This document shows, piece after piece, positions 9,941-20,671 of a stretch of 64,000 bases of DNA (positions are counted from its first letter, which is position 1; each line of letters opens with the position of its first letter). Location of the stretch: NCBI GenBank assembly GCA_963575745.1, contig CAUYUJ010019592.1, positions 112,059-176,058 of the forward strand, in the 5' to 3' direction. The position numbers and the translations under genes were made by a program. The stretch is from Prorocentrum cordatum (Eukaryota > Sar > Dinophyceae > Prorocentrales > Prorocentraceae). The notes beneath the pieces are model-generated. The model saw only the letters and a program-made list of their open reading frames with translations. It ran no database searches and was not told where the DNA came from.

Positions 9941-11210
9941 CGGAAGGAGATCTGGTGTAGGACCTTCGCGAGGAGGAGCTGGCGGTCACCGTTATAGGTG
10001 ATGGCCAGGGCCGGGGATTCAGGATGGTCTGGGCCCCGGGCGTAAGCTTCCGCTCTGCCACGAAGTGCAAGGGGCAGGGAGCTGGGGTCGAGCAGTTGAC
10101 GGAGCGCCGAGGTGCGTGGGCCGGGGCCCACGCATCCGGCGCACCAGGCCTCGCCCTCGTCGTCGGGCCCGGCCGTGATCCAGACGTACTTGGCGTGGGC
10201 CCCGCAGGGGCATTGATGCGGCCGTCGCTCGGCCGTTCCTCGTCGTCTCGCGGAGCCTGGTAGACCGTTGCAGAGGATGCGGATGACGTGGTGCGCCTCT
10301 GTAAAGGACGCGCAGTGGTGAAGCAGGCCCCACTCCTCTCCGCTCGAGGGGTGCCACCTTCTCTTTCGACTGATCTCCGCGAGCCACTTGGTGAGAAGAG
10401 GGCCGTGCATATGTGCCCATGCTGCGGCGTAGATCACTTCCCCGAAATACTTCCCTTCCAACAGCTCGGGTCGCTCCCGTGAACGATTGAATGTTAGCGC
10501 AGCTTTGCGTTCCGCGATAACTCTGGGTCTGCGCCTGGACGTCCCTGGTTGTTGCGCGGCTTCGGATGCCCACTTAAGTAGCTTGTCCCATCGATTCCTA
10601 ACCCGTTTTCTGGCTGGCTTGGGCCCCCAGAAGTCATCCAGGGCGCGTGCTCTGGCGGCGACGGACCGGGCCATAGCGACTGGGCACCGCGGGGCGCCAG
10701 GCACCTGGAAGCGGATGCCTAACCCGGTGAGGATGTAGTCTGGGATCCATGAAGCTGCGGCGAGCCCAAACGCGACCCTGAGTTGCGCGCGAAGCGCTCG
10801 CTCTTGCATGACATCGGGGGCGGTGTAGTGGGCGGCATAGGGGACAAGGGAGACCAGGGGTGAGTTCCATGCCGCGGCGGCGCGGGTGGGGGACATCCTG
10901 GCAAGGTGGAGGGCCATGGCTCTGTCTCTCATATTGGGGAGGGGCCGCTCCCATGCCCCTCCTGTGAGGGCGTCCGATTGCGCCTTAGTCAGCTGTTCAC
11001 CTGGGGGGGGTGTTCGCCCCCCGCGGCGCGCGAGACCACCACGGCGCCGAGGCATGGCCATTGGTCCCGCACGGAGGACCCCCCGAAGGGAGTGAAATCC
11101 ATGAGGTTGCGCCACCATTCGTGGCGACCTGCGGGGGCAAGGGCTGTTTTGAAAGTACAACTACACGGGCGCTGGAATGGATTGCATGGGTCGATGGCCC
11201 GCTGGTCCAA
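9772..11210 (-). CDS. LINE C-terminal (thumb/connection) region, CCHC finger missing
   Basis: This 462-codon frame continues from the RT palm after two compensating frame changes at about 11210 and 10990. Blocks shared with copy 2 are RDRAMALHLARMSP, GIRFQVPGAPRCPVA and LLAKVLHQ. Copy 2 carries a C-x2-C...H...C finger (CPLCGLGEATTEHVWHWC) just before LLAKVLHQ. Here the text passes from EAYARGPDHPESPA almost directly to LLAKVLHQ, so about 40 residues including that finger are missing. A second Cys cluster, CPCGAHAKYVWITAGPDDEG, is kept. Confidence 0.6.
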
Positions 11211-12640
11211 GCCTCCCCGGAGGAGGGCCAGAATTAGCTCGCCGAAGCCCCGTGATCAGGACACTGTCCCCGTCTTGTTCGAAGTCGACTGGGACTTCCT
11301 CGAGAGCCCCCCCGAGGGCTTCTGAGTCCGTGGTCTGGATACCTCTGCAACGGTGCGCGTCGACTAGGAGGCCGGCGGCGCGCGCTGCCCAGGGAAGGGC
11401 GATGGCGGCGCGCAGCGTCTGTTTACTTGAGCTGAGCAACGCTGCGAGGTCATCGACGTACGCGGGGTCGTCGTCGGCGGCGATGTCGGAGAAAGCGGAA
11501 ATGAGGGGGTCGTAGCCCATGCACCATAGGAGGGGGGAGGCGGTGCCTCCCATCCCAACGGATCGGAGGAGGCGGCGTTCTGGCCCCTTGCACTGACCTT
11601 TGCAGGACTGTTCCCTTCGCCCGCTAATGAGGGAGGTCAGGGCGCGCAGGAGCCAGGGGGGCAACTTCCATGTGTGAGCGAGGCTTCCCATCCACTGCAG
11701 GGGGATTATTTCAAAGGCTTCATTTTGATCGCAGAAGATGACAGCTGTGCTCGGTGCCTCTCCGACTCGTGCGGCCGCCGTGTCAATATACGTTTCTATG
11801 GTGCCCGCGGCCCTGCCAAACAAGGCTTGCCAGGCTGGGCCTGGGTCGGAGGGGGGTTTGGGTCCTTTCCCCAAGTGGCTGGTAACCTTGGCGATGTTGG
11901 GCCCGCATTGTCCCCCTTTTGGCGGCCTCGTTGGGGCCCAGGAATGGCTCCACCGCTGGGCCGGTGGCTCCGTATATTCGCCTAAGGCATGACGGCAGCT
12001 GGAGTGGTCTCATGTCGCTGGGAGTTTCCGCGCCGACCTTCTTACCAATCCGCACTAGGAGGTCGACTGATGGGCACAGCACGGTGTCCAGGAGGGCGGG
12101 GCTGAGGTCCGAGGCCTGTGCCAGGAGGCAGGCGACGAACCTGGCTCCAGGGTTGTAGGCCTCGCAGGGTTCTCCGCCAATTCCCGGAGCGCTTCCGCTG
12201 GGGGTGAGGACGAGGGAAGCAATCTTGCCCCATCTGGGCTGGGGTCTGCTGGAGACGTTGATGCCGGGGTGCTGCAGGAAGTAGTGATCAAGGAGGCGCG
12301 GGGCGGAACCTGGGAGGGAGGGCGCAGTGTGCCAGATTGCGCTGCGGCTGTCCCATAGGACGCGGTCGACCTGCTCAGGCCTATCGTGCCAAGAGCCTGT
12401 GGTGTCACGAACTCCGAGGATGGCGTGAGTCTTCTTGTAGATTTCTCTCCACTCCTATAGTGGGCGGCCAGAGGGGCCCGCTCCGGGCCTGGCCCCCTCT
12501 GGGCTGGTGTCAATCTGGCAGCCCTCCTCTGTGCTGTTTCTGAATCCCACCTTCGGAGCCAGCCGGCGGCTGCCTCGGGGGCCAGGTCCTGCCCACCCCA
12601 TCCGTATTCGTGCAGCCACGCAGCCAGGGCGCCCACCGGG
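11161..12640 (-). CDS. Reverse transcriptase core, copy 1
   Basis: RNA-directed DNA polymerase for target-primed reverse transcription. Visible motifs: MRPLQLPSCLRRIYGA (fingers), AVIFCDQNEAFE (motif A, catalytic Asp), GMGGTASPLLW (motif B) and YVDDLAALLS (motif C, both Asp, about 11441-11466), then GLLVDAHRCRG (motif D-like). The palm from motif A through D is in one frame (11161-11874). The fingers are in a different frame (11783-12082), and the upstream stretch is in a third. Sequence between the endonuclease and RT (12640-13080) is the usual linker and includes LPTAAHADLRQ. Confidence 0.8.
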
Positions 12641-13079
12641 CGTGTTGACCCGCTTCTCTGGTTGGCAACTGCCAGAAGGAGGCCCGGGGAGGCTCGGGTC
12701 TTGTTCTTTCTCAATCTTTTCCACCAGTCCTGCAAGGCGGCGGATTGCGCGTGTCTCCCGAAGCGCATCAGGGTAGGAAGAACGGGCGGGATGGGATCTG
12801 CGCTGTCCTCAACGAATGCGGGGGGGTTGGGGGCCCGGCGCCCGCCATCGGCGATAATATCGCCGTCGTCGTTGTCGGAATGCCTGTCCGGGAACCCCCC
12901 AGCGGTCGCAGGTCTGACCCAGTCAACAGGCTGAATGAGTCCTGCGAGGTTGACGGGGGGGACTTCGAAGGTGAGTTCCAGGTATGAAAAGATTTGCCTG
13001 AGGTCAGCGTGCGCGGCGGTAGGAAGGTTCTTGAGGTCCCCCGCCTTCACGGCGTGGTCATTTCGAGCCTTGCGGGCCC

Positions 13080-13790
13080 CTTGGGGCCCCAAGTGGAGGG
13101 GAGCATGATCGGAAAGAGTTGGCTTCCATGCCATGCTTTGCGGACTTCGCAGGCGTAGGCCTGTTGAGCCGGGCACGCAAGCATGTCAATGTGTGATTCA
13201 TTGTCTTTGTCGATTATGGTGGGACCTGTCGCGTGCACTGCTGTGGACCCGGTGCTTTCAAGCACGTCCTGTAGAAAAGCAACTGACTCAACCTCTCCAT
13301 CTCGCGGGTCCTCGAGTCGGAGGTTAACGTCACCGCCCCAGTAGGTGTCAAGATGTTCCCACCGCTCGATCGCATTAGCTATCTCGGAGAGTGTCGTCCT
13401 TTCTTGACGGTGGGAGGCAATTAGAAACTACCCGAAACCTGTGGTCGCCTTGGCGAACGATGGCTGCGATGGCGCATCCGTGGACAATCTCCTCCTGCTC
13501 CAGGAGGGTGACGCCGCGGGGGAGCAGAATGCCAGCTCCCCCGGCGAGTCCTCCTGCAGGTCCTGGGTAGCCTGGAGAGGCAACCAGGGTGCGTGCAGGG
13601 AACATGGTTCGCCAGACCTCGGTCTCATGCTCGGGCCATTGTGTTTCCTGCATCAAACCAATGCGATGGTTCATAGTCGACTATGTCAGGACAGCGTGCT
13701 TGCGTTGGTTCTCCGCGGCGGCGGAGCTCCGCAGGTGCCTAACGTTCCAGCTGGCGAGACGGGGGAGGTCGTTGGCTGGGGTGGTTTCAA
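13080..13790 (-). CDS. APE/EEP-type endonuclease, copy 1
   Basis: Nicks target DNA to prime reverse transcription. Motifs in order on the minus strand: ASWNVRHLRS (N-terminal Asn), IGLMQETQW (catalytic Glu), YWGGDVNLRL (the GGDxN signature), and TLSDHAPLHL (the terminal SDH with catalytic His). This is the exonuclease-endonuclease-phosphatase fold of APE-type LINEs. The frame changes between GGDVN and SDH and again near 13430, so the domain is broken although its key residues remain. Copy 2 holds the domain in one frame but has lost the Asp of GGDxN. Confidence 0.75.
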
Positions 13791-14287
13791 AGGCCTGGAT
13801 CAGATCATCTAAGGTGCGCGTGCCGCAGAGGGCGCCCCAGGTAGGCCGGTTCCAGGGGTCGCCGCGGAGGAGACTCCAGAGGCCACGAGGGCCACGGAAC
13901 CTGCACCGACTGTGCACTTCAATGGCTGAATTAAGGGCGCGGCGGGCAGATGGCCAGGCCCGGGCACGGGGCCCAGGGACCAGTTGGTGCCTGGGAAGAG
14001 ACCCCAGCGCTTGGCGTAGCGTTCTGGGGCCGTCCGTGGAGTCTAGGGGAGCGGCGACGCGGGGAAAAGGCCGTCTGTCCGGAGCAGCCGTTCTGCTACG
14101 TCGTCCGGGAGGGGGTGCTCCCTGAGCTGCGCCCATGGACATTGCATCCCTGCGAAGGCCCTGGCTGTTCCCCATCCCTGTGCTATCTGTTCTCGCGTAG
14201 GGGCGGGTGTGCTGGTCTCCTCCCCATGTGCATCCCCTGCTCCATGCCCGTAGCGTGGAAACTATCCTTCGCTGCAAGCAGCGGGGG

Positions 14288-15840
14288 TCAAAGTGGATGC
14301 CAACTGCGTCGTAGAGGTGCTCTGCCTTGGATGCCGAGCGCTCGGTAGTAGCCGGCTAAGTCGACCGCCCTTCTTCTGTCGTCGGCAGTAGGCGGCCTCA
14401 GCCCATGTGCCCTTCCTTCCTTTACGAGCCACTTCCCCCAGGCTTTGACCTTGGCTTCTGCAGCTGGGCATTCCCTCTCCCCCCCGGCCACCACCAGGGT
14501 CAATCCTTCTGAGCATCCAGGGAAGCGCTCTTCAGCCCTGCATTCTGCGAGCACACCCCGCGCTCCGTGCTTCAGCTCATTCGGGTTTCTGAGGAACCAT
14601 CTCAGACTGCTGTCTTCGTCGTAGAGGAGGCAGAGTAGGTGGGTCTGGTTCGGAGGATTGAGTCAGGGTCTCCTGGCAGGGCCCTGGATTGTGCTCCCGT
14701 CCGGACTGAAGGCCCATCTGGATTCCCAAGGACTAGGAAGTCGTGGGCAGGAGATGGTGTCGATTGGGGGTGGGAAGTTCCCAAACCAGAGCCTTTCTCT
14801 CGGGCTGGCGACCGAGTCTCCTGCGTTCATTCTAACGGCCCAATCGAGGTTCAGGTCCCCCATGGCTGCGCATATGGCCTTGCGGTGGGCTGCAGGCATT
14901 GAGGCGAAGTTCTCCGCCAAGACCAAGATCGCGAGGTCCGGCCTTCGTTTTCTCGACAGGTACCAAGCGACAAGGACCGCGAAGAAGCAGCAGGACTGGG
15001 CGCCGGCCAGACCGTCATTTCCCGAACTGTCCTGCGGCGGATAGGTTGCTGCAGGGGGGGGGGCCTGCCACGACGAGCAGTGTGCTGCCTCGTCCCAGGG
15101 AGTCGAGGTGTTTTTCCCATGGCGTTCTGTGGTCGAGAGGGTCCCGCTGGCGGACGAGGTCCCACACGTCCACCGCCAGTTGCTTACGGAGGGCCTCCGT
15201 CTAGGGGGTCGGGCGTTGCGCTCCACCTCCGAGCGACTGCCTCCGCTGCTTCCCTGTTGTGCTCGGCAAAAACTGATGACTGAGGTCTGTGACTGGCTCC
15301 GAGCTTGTGAACGAGGTCGCCAATGTCGGGTCTGGCGAGCCCCCACCCATCGAAGAGGGACACGAGGTGTAGAGGAGCGCTCCTCCGACCCTCGCTGGCG
15401 TTCGCAGCCTGCTCTCCTTGTGGCACGACTCCGGCCTGTTGTGCGAAGTCGATGTCTGTTGCCTCTTCCACCCGTACTCCCCCCGCAATGTCGCCAGTCG
15501 CATGCTCTGGGCCTAGTCTGACGGCGCCCTGCTCGCGCAGGGCCCTCAGGGTATCCAAGATCCGATTGTTGTCCAGCCCAGCCACTTGATATGCGGCCAG
15601 GACGTGGTCCGGGGGTGCCACAGGCGAGAGTCCTGTGTCACGGTCTCTGTGCTGGGCCCACATCTGTTGCAGGACGTCGGCAGGTTGCGGTGCTGCAGTG
15701 GGTTCCATGGGTGGCTGGATCTGAGTCCTCGGTCTTGCTCTTCCTAGCCCATCACCTGGGCCCTGTGTCCCGGGCGCGCTTCGAAGTGTGCCCCTGGCAG
15801 GTCCGCTGTGCCTGCCCGCCGTCGGCGGGACTTCCCACAT
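14288..15840 (-). pseudogene. DNMT3-like cytosine-5 DNA methyltransferase, frameshifted (copy 1)
   Basis: Transfers methyl from S-adenosylmethionine to cytosine C5. Motif I LVSLFDGWG (about 15337-15370), then VFAEHNREAAEAVARRW, VDVWDL, motif IV AGPPPCSNLSAAG (about 15040-15070), motif VI LAENFASM (about 14900-14923) and motif VIII SPRERLWFGNFPP (about 14771-14803). The Pro-Cys-(Ser/Asn)-Asn form of motif IV, Glu-Asn in motif VI and RERxxxGNxP resemble the DNMT3 family, not DNMT1. The frame changes after GGPP and after SAAG. An extra Pro in motif IV comes from a 10-G run at about 15054-15063. Downstream blocks (14288-14660) may be the target-recognition part. It lies directly upstream of the endonuclease. 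Confidence 0.75.
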
Positions 15841-18462
15841 GGCCGTGAGCGACCGTGCGCTGTCTTCCTCGGGTCTCGTCGCACCGGGCCTCCCTCTGGA
15901 GTGATTCCTTGGTCCCGTTGGGCCGGCCTGTCCTGTCTGTCGGTTTCGGCTTCTGGTGCGTTGTCTCCGAGCCGCGGGGCGGTCTGGTTCTGTGCCGGCT
16001 CCTGCGGTCTAAGGCGCGGGGGGGATTTCTTGCGGGCACCCCTAGTAGCTGGGGCTGCTCACTCGCAGCCGCTTCCTCCGCACCTCTAAGGGGGGGTTGT
16101 GGGTGGCGGAACCGTGTCTTCTGAACGCCCAGGGCCCTGGGGAGCACCGCCTGGGCGGGGCTGATTGTTTCAGATGTCGGGCCAGGATGAGTCGACTAGG
16201 GCCCTGAGCCGGTTGGTGTCTGATCTGCCATCCCTGATGGCGGGGTCTGGTAGGGCTTCCATCCCGGTCGAGAGGACGGCGTCGATTGTTTCTTCCGTTA
16301 GGGTTTGGAAGGGGGCTCGAGGGCCTTCGCCTCCTGAGGCGGCCATCGTGTTGGCCTGTATCCTTGCGCATGCTGCGTCTGCAGTAAGCGCTGCTGTTTG
16401 TCAGCGAATCCTTCTGCCTGCTGGGTTTCTGGTGCCGGGTGGAGGGTTGGTGTCCCAGTATGCCGCAAAGAGAGCCAGCAGCCTGTCGGGGAGGTGGAAT
16501 CGCGTCAGCACCTGCCGGACTTGCCTTTCCAGCTGGGGCACGTCGGTGCCCCATGCCATGGCACTGAGCACGGTCCTCCATCTGTCTCTGTCGGGGCACC
16601 CTTGTCCTTCCCAGCGGGAGGGGGGGCCGAGGGGACCGAGTATCCCCGCCGCGCGGTTTAGGAGTGCGGTCCAGCTGGATTCCATGCACGGCGGGAGGTA
16701 CGGCCCCGCCCTGGGGGCGCCCCCCCTGCCGAGCGGGTCGCGGGGAGCGGTGGCGCGCCGCTGCCGCCTCCGTTCGGTTTCGTCCTGGCGTCGGGGGGGG
16801 CGCTGCACTCCGGGCACATGGGGGTGCTGATGCCTTGGGCGGGGTTGCCGGGAGGTGGTCTGTCTGGGGGGGTGTCTACGTTGTCCTGGCGCGGATCGCT
16901 GAAGTGCTGCCCCTCGTTGGCGTCGGCCAGAGTTTGGACAGGCGCGGGGGGCCCGGCGGAATGGACCTGTCGGGCGAGGTCGGGGAGTGCGTTCTCAGGG
17001 GGCTGGGCGATGGGGTTGTCCGGCGCCTGCGCGCTGTCTGCCGGGACTGTCTGATTCGACGCGGCCGGTCTGCAGGGGGTCCGGGTGCGTCTTGTCGTGG
17101 CTGCCGCTTCCCGTGCTGGACCAGCGCCCCCGTTGTCCGGGCGGTTGGTTCGGGGGCCCCTGGTTGCTCTTCGGGGTCTGGGGGCTCTCCCAGGGTCGTG
17201 GCGCTGTCTTTCCCCATGTGCTGCATTGCGTAACCTGTCAGCGAGGGCCGATAACATTTCCGCGGTGCTGGGGGCGAGCACGTGGGTGGTGGAGCCGTCT
17301 GTCTCGGCACGCCTGCCTCCAGGGACCTCCATCAAAGGGCGGCGTGCCGCGTACGTCGGGTCTGGTCCTGGGGAGAGCCACTGCGCGATATGGGAGCTGT
17401 CTGGTGGTGTCCTCCCTAATTCCCAACTCACCAATGAGCTGAAACACGTGGTCTCTGTCCAGGGTGCTCGGGCCAGCCAGCGGGAGGATCCACATGGCGG
17501 CGAAGAGGTCCCAGTTGTACCTAAGGATTGGTCTGCCCTCTTCCTGTCGTCGTTGTTCCAGAACCAGCATGGTCCGCATGCTTCTCGCGAGGTCGTGGAT
17601 ACTCTGCTCTCTGACGCAAGCCAAGAATCTCCCGAGCATGCCTCGGGCAACGAGGACGGCGTCGTTCTCGGCCCTTACGAGCTGTGCTTCAGGGCACGTG
17701 TGAGAGCGATTCCTGCTTGTGAGCACTTCCGCCAGGTTGGGGTAGGTCCTGGGGCGGGCGCGCCCCGGGAGGGGCTCAACTGCAGCTCGCCTTCTGGGGG
17801 GGAGAGAAGGGCTGGTAGACTGGCTGGTGCCGATCCCCAGGTCTGCCGGCACAGGCGCGCGTGCTGGCGTGGCATCGAGTCTGGCCAGGTGCACTGGGCC
17901 GCGCGCCAGCTGCAAGGTCACTCTGGCTTGTGGGCGGTCCGCGCCGCGGTTGGCGGCTCTCAGGTCAGCTTCGGCCGGCAGCGCTGACCCACGTAGGGTT
18001 CGATGCGTACAGGTGACCGCTCTCGCCGCTCGCGGTCACGCACGCCACTCCGCCCGCGGCAATCGCAGCAGTTAGGTACTCCCCGGGGTGGAGAATGGTG
18101 CTGAAGTCCCGCAGGCCCTCCCTGTCTTCTGTAGGTCTGCGGCGCGTCGTTGTGTTGCGGCTGTTCATGGCGGCGTCGACTTCACGCAGCCAGTCTTCGG
18201 AGAGAGTTGGGGGCGGGGCCCTCGCGTTGGCTGGGAGCTCCCGACCCTCTACTCCGGCTGGTAGCGGCCATGCTCTGGCGTGCAGTCGCGCCCCAGAGAA
18301 GCCGATCGTGACCGAGAACATTCTAAGGGCGGCGTGGTGGGGGATCCAGGGGTCCGGGCGCATGCGTCTGGTTTGGGGGGGCTCTACTTGTGTGCCTCGC
18401 CAGTCGAAGGACGTGATCTCAAGGATCTGAGGTTGGACTGCCCTTCTTGGGGCTTGTCGCAC
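15841..18462 (-). CDS. Unassigned polyprotein segments between N-terminal region and DNMT
   Basis: Several adjoining minus-strand frames (16042-16689, 16658-17650, 17238-17921, 17965-18462) form one conserved but frame-broken segment. Copy 2 (57964-61360) carries matching blocks such as DGLRDYSTILHPGEHL against DGLRDFSTILHPGEYL, and RVYPPLAEVLSRR against RTYPNLAEVLTSR. Much of the 3' part is Pro/Arg-rich and probably disordered. No enzyme motif is recognised. Conservation of the ordered blocks between diverged copies argues they were functional in the ancestor. Confidence 0.4.
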
Positions 18463-20057
18463 GGCTTCTTGCGCAAGGGCTTCGACGTGTTCTCGTTGCT
18501 CGGGCGGCGCCCCCCCCGCCCCGCCCCTTCTGCTCTCTCGAGGGGGTGGCCAGGAAGATCCGCATAACCTGCGGCCCGACCGCTATGCAGCTCGCCCCGC
18601 AAAAGGCGGCGGCCATGGTGTCAGCTGCCACTAGCCGAACCCGCACCTGCGTCATGTGTCTGTAGTCGCCGGAGTCGGGGAACCATGCGAACACTGCGGA
18701 TATCTGCTCTACGGCTCCCGCGCCAATGGTGGCTTCTATGGCGTTTATGACGTCTTGGTGTCTGGATTGCCCAAGGTCGGCTAGGTTCCATCTGAGGTGG
18801 AAGCCATCCTCGGCGTCTGCTAGTCTTGCGAACGAGGGGCCTCCGTCCCAGCTGCCTTCCAAGAGGATCCCCCTGGGGCTGAGGAGGGGGGAGTTGCGGC
18901 CGTTGCCAAAACTTCTAGGGAGCTCTTCCCTAAGGTGTCTCAGGATAGGAGCTGCTATTCTCTCTGGGGTTTTCAGAAGAAGCAGCCCTCCTCCACATAG
19001 GCCAACCCTGTACCCAAAGGACGCTGCTGCGTCCGAAGCGATGGAATGAGCTAGGCATGCGGCCGCATTCAGGACCGGGGCATGCACCGAATCCGAGGTC
19101 TCTTTGGATCTCCACGTGCAGCCGTTATTGTTTGTAATCAGGGCCTGCTGCGCAGCGACTTGCAGCTCTCCCAGGGATAAGTCGCGGGGAGCCTGCATGT
19201 CGGTCGGTCTGGCGGGCCGGCATCGCACTACGTGGTGGCAGGGTGGTTCTAGTCCTTCCTGTAGCAACATTTCGTCGCTCGGGCGGGCGATCTTGGCGGT
19301 GGCCCACTCTGCTCCGCCAGCGTCGGGGCCAGTTGATTCCAGGTTCCGCTGCCACCTGGGTATCTGCGCCACTATGGCGTCGTTACACTGGTCCGGTGCT
19401 AGCATGTGTAGGGCGTCGCTGGTGTCTGCGCTGTTGCTCCCCCAGTGGACCACGATGGAAAGGGGAATCTGCGTCCTTTGGGGGCTGTCCGTCACGAAAA
19501 ACTGTGATGCCAGCAATTGCCTGAGCGGGGGTGCCATTTTTCCGGTTTGCACTGGGTTGCCAATGGGGACCAGGTGTGTGATTAGGCTGGCCGCCCCGAA
19601 CCCCCACTGGGAGTTAGCTATGGCAGCGAGCTCTATGGGGCCCAGGCCCCCTGGGGTTGGGACACCGTGAGTCGCTCAGGCAAGAAGTCTGCAGTGGTCT
19701 CCGACTGAGCCAGCGGCTGCCAGCGCTGCTTGTACGCGGGTCGCCTGGGCGTCTGCGATAAGCACGGTGGGGATCGTTTGTCGTTCGCTTTCTGCTTCTG
19801 CTTTGGAGCGCACACTCCCTGAATTGCTCGCATGCGCTCGGGCCCGCCATGGCCAGCGTGGTTCCGGCACTGTCTGCGCCCCTGTTGCCTATCAAGGACC
19901 TTCGCGCGATAACCAACTCAGCCCCCACTTCTCTGACGGCAGCCATAAGGAGGGAGACTGGAAATGGGGAGGGACCCTTTCGTCTTTCTTCCTCCGGCGG
20001 GAACCTGGCTAGCAAGGTCGACCATCTCGCGTGGGTGATTAGGGGGGTCGAGCGCAT
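18419..20057 (-). CDS. Unassigned N-terminal segment with alpha/beta-like block
   Basis: A 377-codon frame (18419-19552) preceded by a second frame to 20057. Conserved with copy 2 (60900-62400): SIVVHWGSN versus SVVVHWGGR, DGFHLRWNLADLGQSR versus DGFHLRWNIADLGQSR, and HMTQVRVRLVAADTMAAAFC versus HMTQVRVRLRVAANMSAAFC. The last block alternates beta-like and small-residue helix-like stretches, which could be an RRM-like or ORF1p-like nucleic-acid-binding fold. That is a guess from pattern only. It lies between the RING finger and the segment before the DNMT. Confidence 0.4.
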
Positions 20058-20638
20058 CCTTTCCTGTCGGGACGGAGGGGCGGGTGCTCCTCCGCCTCTC
20101 TCAGGAGCCCCGTCTTCGCGTGTAGGGTGGCTAGCCGAGCCTTCCTGATCACCTCCATGTTGGGTGGTGGGGTGGGGGCGGGCCTGCGTAGCACTACGTG
20201 GTCATGTATCCTCTGCATATCCCGAACTGTCACGCATGTGTTTGGCCGTCTGATGGTGACCAGGTCGGCTCGTAAGCAGTCCAGTTCCGCGGCTATCGCG
20301 TGCGCTGCGGACGCGAGCTCGCGGCACGTGATTGGGGGGAGCATGGGGGCGTGGAGCCCGTCTCTTAGTTGCAGGTTCCCTGGATGATCAAGGGATGCCG
20401 TGGCTCCGTGGAGGGGGGCTGAGATGCTGCCCCTGTCGTTAGCTCTGCAGTGGGGGCATCGAATTGGCATCGAGCTCCCTCCCTCCCTGAAGAGCTGCGG
20501 CTGGCTCTGCCTCCATTGTTCTACGGAGTGTTTGTGGAACCTGTGCCCACACAGTAATAGAGCTCCAACTGTACCGCCAAGATCCCCAGTGCAGATGGAG
20601 CAGACCTGCGGGTCGTCTCCTGCGCCCCATCCTGGCAT
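20039..20638 (-). CDS. RING-H2-like finger segment, copy 1
   Basis: A 199-codon frame with CSIC, then LLLCGHRFHKH, then RCPHCRAND, the order and spacing of a RING finger, a fold usually binding E2 ubiquitin-conjugating enzymes. The Cys normally found in CGHxFHxxC is Ser here (HKHSVEQW). Copy 2 keeps it (CGHRFRKHC) but has Arg in place of the second His. Downstream is a conserved LRADLVTIRRPNT block (LRADLVSMRRPNT in copy 2). An E3-like role is inferred from the fold only. RING fingers are not a standard LINE component. Confidence 0.6.
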   Translation of the reverse strand: MPGWGAGDDPQVCSICTGDLGGTVGALLLCGHRFHKHSVEQWRQSQPQLFREGGSSMPIRCPHCRANDRGSISAPLHGATASLDHPGNLQLRDGLHAPMLPPITCRELASAAHAIAAELDCLRADLVTIRRPNTCVTVRDMQRIHDHVVLRRPAPTPPPNMEVIRKARLATLHAKTGLLREAEEHPPLRPDRKGCARPP

Positions 20639-20671
20639 GGGTTCGGGATCGCCGGATCTTTAAACCGTCTC

